The position numbers and the translations under genes were made by a program. 64,000 bases of DNA from assembly GCA_002416125.1 (NCBI GenBank), contig DIBU01000021.1, forward strand, positions 38,137 to 102,136, written 5' to 3'. This DNA is from Halieaceae bacterium UBA5044 (GTDB lineage: Bacteria; Pseudomonadota; Gammaproteobacteria; Pseudomonadales; Halieaceae). Shown here in pieces: positions 46,687 through 54,383 of the stretch (position 1 is the stretch's first letter; every line of letters begins with the position of its first letter). Below the pieces are notes generated by a model. The model was not told the origin of the DNA and made no database searches. It saw only the letters and a list, made by a program, of their open reading frames with translations.

Positions 46687-47049
46687 CTATTTGCCCGGCG
46701 CGAGCACCTTCAGCACATCTTCCAGCTCTTCGATGGTCTCCTTGATGACCGCCTGTATGTCCAGCTGCAGTGCATCGGGCTCTTCAGTGGTCATGCGTTG
46801 CCGCGCGCCGCCGATGGTGTAACCCTGGTCATACAGCAGGCTGCGGATCTGGCGGATGGTCAGCACATCCTCGCGCTGGTAGTAGCGACGGTTGCCGCGG
46901 CGTTTGACCGGTTTCAACTGGGGAAATTCCTGTTCCCAGTAACGCAGCACGTGCGGTTTCACCGCACACAGTTCGCTGACTTCCCCGATGGTGAAGTAGC
47001 GCTTGCCGGGGATGGCCGGCAGTTCGTTATTGTGACTCGGTTCCAGCAT
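46687..47049 (-). CDS. MerR family transcriptional regulator
   Basis: A 120-residue regulator with the MerR winged helix 'YFTIGEVSELCAVKPHVLRYWEQEFPQLKPVKRRGNRRYYQREDV' followed by a coiled-coil dimer helix. No cysteine metal-binding tail is present. It overlaps ihfA by 23 nt; this ihfA-merR arrangement is widespread in gammaproteobacteria, and the regulator's targets are unknown. Confidence 0.92.
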   Translation of the reverse strand: MLEPSHNNELPAIPGKRYFTIGEVSELCAVKPHVLRYWEQEFPQLKPVKRRGNRRYYQREDVLTIRQIRSLLYDQGYTIGGARQRMTTEEPDALQLDIQAVIKETIEELEDVLKVLAPGK

Positions 47050-47332
47050 ACTCTTCTACTCGCGCCTTCAACTTTTGCCCGGGACGGAAGGTGACCACCC
47101 GTCGCGCCGAAATCGGGATTTCCTCACCGGTCTTGGGGTTGCGACCAGGGCGCTGGCTCTTGTCGCGCAGGTCGAAATTCCCGAAGCCGGAAAGCTTTAC
47201 CTGCTCGTTACCCTCCAGACTGGCGCGGATTTCCTCGAAAAACAGCTCCACGATCTCCTTGGCCTCTCGTTTGTTGAGCCCCAGCTCTTCAAACAGGCGT
47301 TCAGCCATTTCAGATTTGGTGAGAGCGGTCAT
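47027..47332 (-). CDS. ihfA: integration host factor subunit alpha
   Basis: A 101-residue HU/IHF-fold DNA-bending subunit. The N-terminal helices 'LTKSEMAERLFEELGLNKREAKEIVELFFEEIRASL' and the beta-arm region 'VKLSGFGNFDLRDKSQRPGRNPKTGEEIPISARRVVTFRPGQKLK' (Arg-Asn-Pro-Lys-Thr-Gly tip with the intercalating Pro) identify it as IHF-alpha. It follows pheT by 5 nt, the classical pheST-ihfA operon. Confidence 0.97.
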   Translation of the reverse strand: MTALTKSEMAERLFEELGLNKREAKEIVELFFEEIRASLEGNEQVKLSGFGNFDLRDKSQRPGRNPKTGEEIPISARRVVTFRPGQKLKARVEEYAGTESQ

Positions 47333-47337
47333 CGTTG

Positions 47338-49737
47338 TTACAGCGCCTGGTTCCTGAGCTCAGCGTTATAGTTTTTTTCCAAAGAATCAATAACTTGATT
47401 CATGGACTGGTTAACCACATCGTCGCTTAGAGTGCGCGATTGATCCCTGAAAGTCAAACCAAATGCAAGGCTTTTTCTTTTAGGATCAATACCTTTGCCC
47501 TCATAGACATCAAACAACCTTAACTGACGCAGGTAAGCCCCTGCCGCCGCTCTCACATGCTGCATGAGTTCAGCGGCCGGTACCTCCTTGTCGACGATCA
47601 CAGCAATATCACGGCGCACTTCAGGGAACCGTGACAGCTCGCTGAAGGCGGGCAGTTGCGCGCTCAGCAGCGCATCCAGATCCAGTTCACAGACCAGCAC
47701 GGGGCCGCTGATATCCAGCGCCCCCAGCACATCCGGGTGCAGGGCACCGACAACCCCTACCTGCTTGCCATTGCGGCTGATGGCGGCTGTCTGTCCAGGG
47801 TGCAGCGCCGGGTGCGTCGCGGCGGCAAAGCTGAACTGCCCGGCACAGCGACCAAGCCCCAGCACACTCTCAACGTCGCCCTTCATGTCGTAGAAATCCG
47901 CTGCAACAGAGGCCACAGACCAGGACTCGTCGAAACGCCGGCCGCTGATCACCATGCCCAGCGATGGGGTCTGGCGCAGCCCTTGCAGGCCGTTGCCTTC
48001 CGAACCGGGCAAAAATCGCAGGCCGGTTTCGAACAGGCGCACGCGCGGCTGCTGGCGATGCACGCTGCGTTGCACGGCGCCGACCAGCCCCGGCAGCAGG
48101 CTGCTGCGCATCACGCCCATCTCGGCAGAGATGGGATTCTCCAGCGCGATGGGCATCACGTCGGGATCAAACAGCTGCTGCAACTTGCGGTCGACAAAGC
48201 TATAGGTAATCGCCTCGCGATAGCCGCGCGCAGCAAGGTGCCGACGCACGCTGCGCAGTGAGAGCTTCGCTTCCGGCTGCGCGGGAATCACCAGATCCGC
48301 CTGCACGTGACTGACCGGCAGGCGGTTGTAGCCGTATACCCGCGCCAGCTCCTCCAGCAGATCGGCCTCGATGCTGATGTCGAACCGCCAGCTCGGTATG
48401 CTACAGCGCCACCCGTCTTCCAGCGCCGATACGCCGAGGCCCAATCCCGTCAGGATACGTTCAACCTCGGCGTCGACAAGCTCAAAGCCGAGCAGACGGC
48501 GGATGCGCGCACGGCGCAGCACAACGTCAGGTCGCTCGGGCAAGTGCGCTTCGACTACCGTTTCTACCACCGGGCCCGCCTCACCTCCGACAACGTCGAG
48601 TATCAACTGCGTTGCGCGCTCCAGCGCACGACGCTGCAGGGCGAAATCGACACCGCGCTCGAAGCGGTGCGAGGAGTCGGTGTGCAAACCGTAGCGGCGT
48701 GCTTCCCCCGCCAGGTGGCCCGGTGCGAAAAAGGCTGACTCGAGAAACAGGTGCCTGGTGGCTTCGCCCACTGAACTGGGCTCACCACCCATGATGCCGG
48801 CCATGGCCAGGGGGCCGCGGTGGTCTGCAATCACCAACGTGTCGGGGCGCAGGTCAACAGTCTGGCCATCCAGCAGTTGCAGGGATTCGCCAGCGCGTGC
48901 GGTGCGCACCACAATACCCTCGTGCAGCGCGTCCAGATCGAAGGCATGCATCGGCTGGCCGAGTTCGAGCAGCACGTAGTTGGTGACATCCACCACCGCA
49001 TCGATGCTGCGCAAACCGCAGCGGCGGAGTTTTTCCTGCAGCCAAAGCGGTGATGGCCGCGAGACATCCACGTTGCGAATGACGCGCCCGACATAGCGCG
49101 GGCAACGCTCTGGCGCCTCCAGGGTCACGGTGAGTGCATCGGTAATGGTCGCCGCTACCGGCTCGCAGGAAGCCGCCGCCACCGGCAGCTGGTTGAGCAG
49201 GCCCACTTCGCGGGCGATACCTGCGATGCCGAGGCAGTCTGCCCGATTCGGCGTGAGGCCGATTTCGATCAGGTGGTCGTCCAACTGCAGGTAGCCCCGC
49301 AGGTCCGCACCCACGGGCGCATCCACTGGCAGCTCCATCAGGCCTTCATTGGCATCAGACAGCCCGAGCTCGGCTTCCGCACACAACATACCGCGGGATT
49401 CCACACCCCGCAGTTTCGCTTTCTTGATCTTGAAATCGCCCGGGAGCACGGCACCCACACGGGCCAGCGGCACTTTGATGCCCGCGCGAGCGTTGGGTGC
49501 ACCACAGACGATCTGTACCGTCTCACTTCCCGCATCGACGGTGCACACACGCAGTTTGTCGGCATCCGGATGCTGCACCGCTTGCAGGATTTCAGCCACC
49601 ACCACATCGCTGAAATGCCCGGCCACCGGCTCTACGGCATCAACTTCCAGCCCGGCCATGGTGATCTGGTGCGCCAGCTCATCGGTGGAGAGCGCCGGGT
49701 CGACCCATTCACGGAGCCATTGTTCGCTGATTTTCAC
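47338..49737 (-). CDS. pheT: phenylalanine-tRNA ligase subunit beta
   Basis: A 799-residue beta subunit of the alpha2-beta2 PheRS. It has the N-terminal 'MKISEQWLREWVDPALS', the tRNA-binding EMAP-like domain (residues 40-150), B3/B4 editing domain, B5 domain, the core 'LLEELARVYGYNRLP', and the C-terminal anticodon-binding FDX domain ('FPEVRRDIAVIVDKEVPAAEL'; 'SLAFGLTFRDQSRTLSDDVVN'). Length is normal. It lies 21 nt after pheS. Confidence 0.98.
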   Translation of the reverse strand: MKISEQWLREWVDPALSTDELAHQITMAGLEVDAVEPVAGHFSDVVVAEILQAVQHPDADKLRVCTVDAGSETVQIVCGAPNARAGIKVPLARVGAVLPGDFKIKKAKLRGVESRGMLCAEAELGLSDANEGLMELPVDAPVGADLRGYLQLDDHLIEIGLTPNRADCLGIAGIAREVGLLNQLPVAAASCEPVAATITDALTVTLEAPERCPRYVGRVIRNVDVSRPSPLWLQEKLRRCGLRSIDAVVDVTNYVLLELGQPMHAFDLDALHEGIVVRTARAGESLQLLDGQTVDLRPDTLVIADHRGPLAMAGIMGGEPSSVGEATRHLFLESAFFAPGHLAGEARRYGLHTDSSHRFERGVDFALQRRALERATQLILDVVGGEAGPVVETVVEAHLPERPDVVLRRARIRRLLGFELVDAEVERILTGLGLGVSALEDGWRCSIPSWRFDISIEADLLEELARVYGYNRLPVSHVQADLVIPAQPEAKLSLRSVRRHLAARGYREAITYSFVDRKLQQLFDPDVMPIALENPISAEMGVMRSSLLPGLVGAVQRSVHRQQPRVRLFETGLRFLPGSEGNGLQGLRQTPSLGMVISGRRFDESWSVASVAADFYDMKGDVESVLGLGRCAGQFSFAAATHPALHPGQTAAISRNGKQVGVVGALHPDVLGALDISGPVLVCELDLDALLSAQLPAFSELSRFPEVRRDIAVIVDKEVPAAELMQHVRAAAGAYLRQLRLFDVYEGKGIDPKRKSLAFGLTFRDQSRTLSDDVVNQSMNQVIDSLEKNYNAELRNQAL

Positions 49738-49758
49738 TGATTGTCTCTCCGTGGTCTG

Positions 49759-50772
49759 CTAGAACTGCTCAAGGAAGCGCAGGTCGTTTTCAAAAAACAG
49801 GCGCAAATCATTGACGCCGTAGCGCAGCATCGCGAGGCGCTCCACGCCCATGCCGAAGGCGAACCCGGTGTAGCGCTCCGGGTCAATGCCAGAGCCCTCC
49901 AGCACCCTCGGATGCACCATGCCGCAGCCCATCACCTCAAGCCAGCCGGTCTGGCTGCACACCCGACATCCCGCGCCGGCACAGTTCACACACTGGATAT
50001 CCACCTCGGCCGAGGGCTCGGTGAAGGGGAAATAGGACGGCCGGAATCGCACGGACAGGTCCTTCTCGAAGAACACGCGCAGGAAATCCTCTATCAGACC
50101 CTTGAGGTCCGCAAAACTGGAGCGCTCATCGACCAACAACCCCTCAACCTGGTGAAACATGGGCGTGTGGGTGAGGTCGGAGTCACAGCGGTACACGCGC
50201 CCGGGGCATATCACCCGCAGCGGTGGCTGGTTGTTCTCCATCACCCGCACCTGAACGGGTGAGGTGTGCGTGCGCAGCACTGTCGTCGAATCGACATAGA
50301 AAGTGTCGTGCATCGCCCGGGCCGGGTGGTGGGCCGGAATATTCAGCGCCTCGAAGTTATGGTAGTCATCCTCGATCTCCGGGCCTTCGACCACTTCAAA
50401 CCCGACGGCGGCGAAAAAGTCTTCCATACGTTCGATGGTGCGGGTTACAGGGTGTATGCCACCCGTGCTCTGACCGCGGCCCGGCAGCGTTACATCGAGC
50501 GTTTCCCGCCCGAGCTGCTCGGCGAGCGCTGCGGCTTCGAGTGCGACCTTGCGCTCGTTGATCAGCGCCTGCAGCTCCTGTTTGACCACATTGATCCTGG
50601 CGCCCGCAGCCGGCCGCTCCTCTGCGGACAGCTGACCGAGGCCTTTGAGCAGCTCGGTGACGCGCCCTTTCTTGCCGAGAAAGTCGACGCGCAACTGCTC
50701 CAGCGCCGCACTGTCAGCGGCACTGGCAATGGCATTCTTGGCCTCTTCAGCCAGAGGTGTCAGGTTGTCCAT
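49759..50772 (-). CDS. pheS: phenylalanine-tRNA ligase subunit alpha
   Basis: A 337-residue catalytic subunit charging tRNA-Phe. An N-terminal coiled coil is followed by class II motifs: motif 1 region 'GFEVVEGPEIEDDYHNFEALNIPAHHPAR', motif 2 'VYRCDSDLTHTPMFHQVEGLLVD', and motif 3 'YTGFAFGMGVERLAMLRYGV'. The start is weakly defined by its ribosome binding site. A terminator-like hairpin separates it from rplT. Confidence 0.98.
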   Translation of the reverse strand: MDNLTPLAEEAKNAIASAADSAALEQLRVDFLGKKGRVTELLKGLGQLSAEERPAAGARINVVKQELQALINERKVALEAAALAEQLGRETLDVTLPGRGQSTGGIHPVTRTIERMEDFFAAVGFEVVEGPEIEDDYHNFEALNIPAHHPARAMHDTFYVDSTTVLRTHTSPVQVRVMENNQPPLRVICPGRVYRCDSDLTHTPMFHQVEGLLVDERSSFADLKGLIEDFLRVFFEKDLSVRFRPSYFPFTEPSAEVDIQCVNCAGAGCRVCSQTGWLEVMGCGMVHPRVLEGSGIDPERYTGFAFGMGVERLAMLRYGVNDLRLFFENDLRFLEQF

Positions 50773-50824
50773 GTGTTCGTTTAATCCACTGTAAATGTAT
50801 TCAATCTGCGCATGGCGCCCACAA

Positions 50825-50856
50825 ACAAAAAAGGGAAAGAGCTCTGCCCTTTCCCT
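50825..50856 (-). terminator. Rho-independent terminator/attenuator between rplT and pheS
   Basis: GGGAAAG (50833-50839) and CTTTCCC (50849-50855) form a perfect 7-bp stem with a 9-nt loop; on the minus strand it is followed by TTTTTT. It stands 52 nt after the rplT stop and about 53 nt before pheS, where E. coli has the pheM-linked attenuator. Confidence 0.8.
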
Positions 50857-50907
50857 CTTCTGGTCTTTCTCGTATCACCAGCGAGCCGCACAGGCGGCAG
50901 GGTGGGC

Positions 50908-51264
50908 TCAGGCCAGAGCGGCCTTCGCTTGCTCCACAATCGCTGCAAAAGCCGGCTTGTCATGCACCGCCAGGTCCGACAGGACACGACGATCCAGGCC
51001 GATATCGGCTTTCTTCAGGCCGTTGATCAGGCGGCTGTAGCTCAGGCCGTTGGCACGGGACTGGGCATTGATACGCGTGATCCACAGCGCGCGGAACTGA
51101 CGCTTGCGCTGACGGCGGTCACGGTATGCATACTGGCCGGCCTTGGTAACAGCCTGCTTGGCAACACGAAACACGCGGCTGCGGGCACCGTAGTAACCCT
51201 TGGCCTGTTTCAGGATTTTCTTGTGACGGCGATGTGCCGTTACACCACGTTTTACGCGAGGCAT
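50908..51264 (-). CDS. rplT: 50S ribosomal protein L20
   Basis: A 118-residue L20, an early-assembly 23S rRNA binder: 'MPRVKRGVTAHRRHKKILKQAKGYYGARSR' basic tail, 'RDRRQRKRQFRALWITRINAQSRANG' and 'SYSRLINGLKKADIGLDRRVLSDLAV'. It follows rpmI by 30 nt. In E. coli L20 represses translation of the rpmI-rplT mRNA; conservation here is likely but not shown. Confidence 0.98.
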   Translation of the reverse strand: MPRVKRGVTAHRRHKKILKQAKGYYGARSRVFRVAKQAVTKAGQYAYRDRRQRKRQFRALWITRINAQSRANGLSYSRLINGLKKADIGLDRRVLSDLAVHDKPAFAAIVEQAKAALA

Positions 51265-51294
51265 AGTCTACTCCTAATGTCAGATGGGTAAGCG

Positions 51295-51489
51295 TCAGCA
51301 GGCCCGCATCATGCGGTCTACGTGCACCTTGTCGCTGGCGTGAACCATGGAGGTTCCGCGCAGCTGGCGCTTGCGCTTGGTGGTCATCTTGGTCAGGATG
51401 TGGCTCTTGTAAGCGCTTTTGCGCTTGTAGCCGCCAGCCGTTTTCTTGAAACGCTTGGCCGCCCCGCTGTGAATTTTTGCTTTTGGCAT
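51295..51489 (-). CDS. rpmI: 50S ribosomal protein L35
   Basis: A 64-residue L35: 'MPKAKIHSGAAKRFKKTAGGYKRKSAYKSHILTKMTTKRKRQLRGTSMV', the expected basic protein of standard length. It is encoded between infC and rplT. Confidence 0.97.
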   Translation of the reverse strand: MPKAKIHSGAAKRFKKTAGGYKRKSAYKSHILTKMTTKRKRQLRGTSMVHASDKVHVDRMMRAC

Positions 51490-51547
51490 CGTCAGATACT
51501 CCGCATTGGCATCAATAAAAAGTGAAGAAAAAAGGCATTCACAGGCC

Positions 51548-52084
51548 CTAGTTCTTCTTCTTGGGTGCGATCACCATGGTCAACTGTCGGCCTTCCATTT
51601 TCGGGAATTGCTCGACGGCGCCCAATTCGGCCAGATCAGCTTCTACCCGCTTGAGTAGCTCCATGCCGATTTCCTGGTGAGCCATTTCACGACCGCGAAA
51701 ACGCAACGTGACCTTGGCCTTATCGCCTTGCTCCAGAAAACGCACCAGGTTGCGTAGTTTTACCTGGTAGTCTCCTTCCTCCGTCCCTGGACGAAACTTC
51801 ATTTCCTTGACTTGTGTTCGTTTCTGCTTCTTTTTCTGCAGGTTCTTCTGCTTCTTCGCTTCGAAGATATGCTTGCCGTAATCCATCACCTTGCAGACAG
51901 GCGGATCGGAATCGGCGATCAGCACGAGGTCTTCACCGGCGCCTTCCGCGACGGCCAGCGCCTCTTTAAGGGGCACAATACCCACTTGCTCACCGTCGGG
52001 GCCAATCAGGCGGACGGGGCTGACAGTAATCTGGTCATTTATCAGGGCTTTTTTGGAGGCGCCCTTTCCCATGTCTTTCTTAAT
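51548..52084 (-). CDS. infC: translation initiation factor IF-3
   Basis: A 178-residue IF-3, which prevents premature 30S-50S joining and checks start codons. The N domain (LINDQITVSPVRLIGPDGEQVGIVPLKEAL) and C domain (KEMKFRPGTEEGDYQVKLRNLVRFLEQGDKAKVTLRFRGREMAH) are standard. The start is the rare ATT: TTGGAG lies 7 nt upstream of ATT at 52084, followed by AAG AAA GAC ATG. IF-3 discriminates against AUU, giving the known autoregulation in E. coli. ATT overlaps the thrS stop codon (ATTAA) by one base. Confidence 0.95.
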   Translation of the reverse strand: MKKDMGKGASKKALINDQITVSPVRLIGPDGEQVGIVPLKEALAVAEGAGEDLVLIADSDPPVCKVMDYGKHIFEAKKQKNLQKKKQKRTQVKEMKFRPGTEEGDYQVKLRNLVRFLEQGDKAKVTLRFRGREMAHQEIGMELLKRVEADLAELGAVEQFPKMEGRQLTMVIAPKKKN

Positions 52085-54011
52085 GCTGATTCTCCAATAC
52101 AATACGGCCGCGACGCGCTACATCGTTGGCGATCAGCGCTTGCAGCGCTTCCAGGCTCATTGAACCCAGGTCTTCACCACGACGAGCCCTCACGGCCACA
52201 GTCTGTGTTTCCACCTCTTTATCCCCTACCACCAACAGGTAGGGCACCTTACGGAGAGTGTGCTCGCGGATTTTAAAGCCGATCTTCTCATTTCTCAAGT
52301 CCGATTGGACCCGAAAGCCCTTGTTTTTCAAGGAATCTTCCACAAATCGGGCATATTCGGACTGTTTATCCGTGATATTCAGCACAACCGCCTGGGTAGG
52401 CGCCAGCCAGGTGGGGAATACGCCCTCGTAGTGCTCGATGAGAATCCCGATGAAACGCTCGAACGAACCCAGGATGGCGCGGTGCAACATCACGGGCACC
52501 TGCCGCGAGCCGTCCTCGGCGACATATTGTGCGCCGAGACGCCCCGGCATGGAAAAATCAACCTGGATCGTACCCAGCTGCCACACGCGACCAATGCAGT
52601 CCTTCAGCGAAAACTCGATCTTCGGCCCGTAAAATGCCCCTTCGCCGGGCAGCTCCTGCCAGGGCAACGCATGGGCGTCGAGGGCGTCCGCCAGGGCTTT
52701 TTCGGCCCGGTCCCAGTCGGCATCGGAGCCCACGCGCTGCGCCGGCCTGGTCGACAGCCGGTAGATGACCTCGCTGAAACCGAAATCAGCATAGACGGCG
52801 TGCAGGAAATCGATGAACGCTGCCACTTCGGGCTGGATCTGCTCCTCGGTGCAGAAGATGTGCGCATCGTCCTGGGTGAAACCGCGCACGCGCATGATGC
52901 CGTGCAGTGAGCCGGAGGGTTCATTGCGGTGACAGCTGCCAAATTCGGCCAGCCTGAGCGGCAGGTCGCGGTAGGACTTCAAACCCTGATTGAACACCTG
53001 CACGTGGCAGGGGCAGTTCATCGGCTTGACTGCGAACTGGCGATCTTCCGCCTGCAGCATAAACATGTCATCGCCGAATTTGTCGGCATGCCCGGAACGC
53101 TCCCACAGCGACATATCCACAAGCTGTGGCGTGCGGATTTCCTGGTAGCCCTGAGCGCGCTGCGCCTGCCGCATGTACTGTTCGATCGCCTGGTACAGCG
53201 TCCAACCATCCGGGTGCCAGAACACCATCCCCGGGGCCTCCTCCTGCGTGTGGAAGAGGTCCAGTTTCTTGCCGATCTTGCGGTGATCGCGCTTTTCTGC
53301 CTCTTCGATGCGGGTGAGGTATTCCTTGAGCTGTTTCTTGTTGGCCCAGGCAGTGCCGTAGATACGCTGCAACATTTCGTTGTTGGAGTCGCCGCGCCAG
53401 TAGGCGCCCGCGACCTTGGTCAGCTTGAAGGCCTTGAGCTTGCCGGTGCTGGGCACGTGCGGCCCGCGGCACAGGTCCATCCAGGGGCCCTGCTGGTAGA
53501 TGGACAGCTCCTCGCCTGCCGGCAGGCTTTCGATAATCTGCACCTTGTAGTGCTCGCCCATGTTGCGGAACAGTTCGATGGCGCGCTCGCGCCCCATCAC
53601 CAGTCGCTCCACAGGCAGGTCGTCGGCGACGATCTGCTCCATGCGCTGCTCGATCTTCTCGAGATCTTCCGGGGTGAAGTGGTGGCCGCTGGCAAAATCG
53701 TAGTAAAAGCCATCTTCGATCACGGGGCCGATAGTCACCTGGGTGCCAGGGAACAGTTCCTGTACCGCCATGGCCAGCAGGTGCGCTGTGGAATGCCGTA
53801 TCACCTCAAGGCCCGCCTCGTCGCGCTCCGTGATAATCGCCAGGCTGGCATCGCGGTCAATGATATGGCTGGTATCCACCGGCTGCCCGTCCACAACACC
53901 TGCCAGTGCGGCCTTGGCCAGGCCCGGACCAATCGCGCTGGCGACATCGTGAACCGATACGGGTGCCTCGAACTGACGTTGGCTGCCGTCGGGGAGGGTA
54001 ATAGAAAGCAT
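52080..54011 (-). CDS. thrS: threonine-tRNA ligase
   Basis: A 643-residue ThrRS: TGS domain (1-62, 'ITLPDGSQRQFEAPVSVHDVASAIG'), editing domain with 'RHSTAHLLAMAVQELFPGTQ' and 'MEQIVADDLPVER', catalytic core with zinc ligands in 'KPMNCPCHVQVF' and 'LHRAILGSFERFIGILIEHYEG', and the C-terminal anticodon-binding domain. In E. coli ThrRS represses its own mRNA by binding tRNA-like leader hairpins. Confidence 0.98.
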   Translation of the reverse strand: MLSITLPDGSQRQFEAPVSVHDVASAIGPGLAKAALAGVVDGQPVDTSHIIDRDASLAIITERDEAGLEVIRHSTAHLLAMAVQELFPGTQVTIGPVIEDGFYYDFASGHHFTPEDLEKIEQRMEQIVADDLPVERLVMGRERAIELFRNMGEHYKVQIIESLPAGEELSIYQQGPWMDLCRGPHVPSTGKLKAFKLTKVAGAYWRGDSNNEMLQRIYGTAWANKKQLKEYLTRIEEAEKRDHRKIGKKLDLFHTQEEAPGMVFWHPDGWTLYQAIEQYMRQAQRAQGYQEIRTPQLVDMSLWERSGHADKFGDDMFMLQAEDRQFAVKPMNCPCHVQVFNQGLKSYRDLPLRLAEFGSCHRNEPSGSLHGIMRVRGFTQDDAHIFCTEEQIQPEVAAFIDFLHAVYADFGFSEVIYRLSTRPAQRVGSDADWDRAEKALADALDAHALPWQELPGEGAFYGPKIEFSLKDCIGRVWQLGTIQVDFSMPGRLGAQYVAEDGSRQVPVMLHRAILGSFERFIGILIEHYEGVFPTWLAPTQAVVLNITDKQSEYARFVEDSLKNKGFRVQSDLRNEKIGFKIREHTLRKVPYLLVVGDKEVETQTVAVRARRGEDLGSMSLEALQALIANDVARRGRIVLENQH

Positions 54012-54126
54012 GCGTTTTCCTTGGTGTCAGTGGTGACCCCTACTAAAGGCCACGTGAGCGGGCTACAATCGGAGGCTGAGGATCAGTGTTCGTGCAGCCC
54101 CATTTCGCCGAAAATCGGGCCGCGCA

Positions 54127-54156
54127 GCATAACACAAGCCGCGCGACAGGTCACAA
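54127..54156 (-). promoter_or_regulatory. sigma70 promoter for thrS
   Basis: On the minus strand TTGTGA (54156-54151) and TTATGC (54132-54127) are separated by 18 nt. The transcript would have a leader of about 100 nt before thrS. Confidence 0.55.
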
Positions 54157-54160
54157 ACTA

Positions 54161-54200
54161 CAGCCTGCCCGGCGCTCGCGGGCACTGCGAGCACAGGCTG
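54161..54200. repeat. nested inverted repeat upstream of the thrS promoter
   Basis: CAGCCTG (54161-54167) and CAGGCTG (54194-54200) are perfect inverted arms enclosing GCTCGC...GCGAGC inner arms. It lies 5 bp upstream of the thrS -35 element and could be an operator or RNA hairpin for either neighbour. Confidence 0.6.
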
Positions 54201-54383
54201 CTCATGATTGTAAAGCGCGGCGTGTGCAGTAAATCGGCGCCACGTGTTCTATAGTGGCTCCGGCACGCGCACCCACTTCGAGAGCGGCACCATGCAGGGA
54301 ACCAGAGCGCTCAGGACACTACCCGGCAGGCCTCGTCGGGCCTTCCGGCAGCCAGTTGCACCCCTGCCAGGCCGGCCGCTGTC

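Noticed and set aside
50781..50880. pheM-like leader peptide with Phe codons (reading FPFLF) before pheS
   Set aside because: The Phe codons fall in the terminator's second arm and T run, where stalling could not act as in the E. coli attenuator; the start codon is only a distant GTG.
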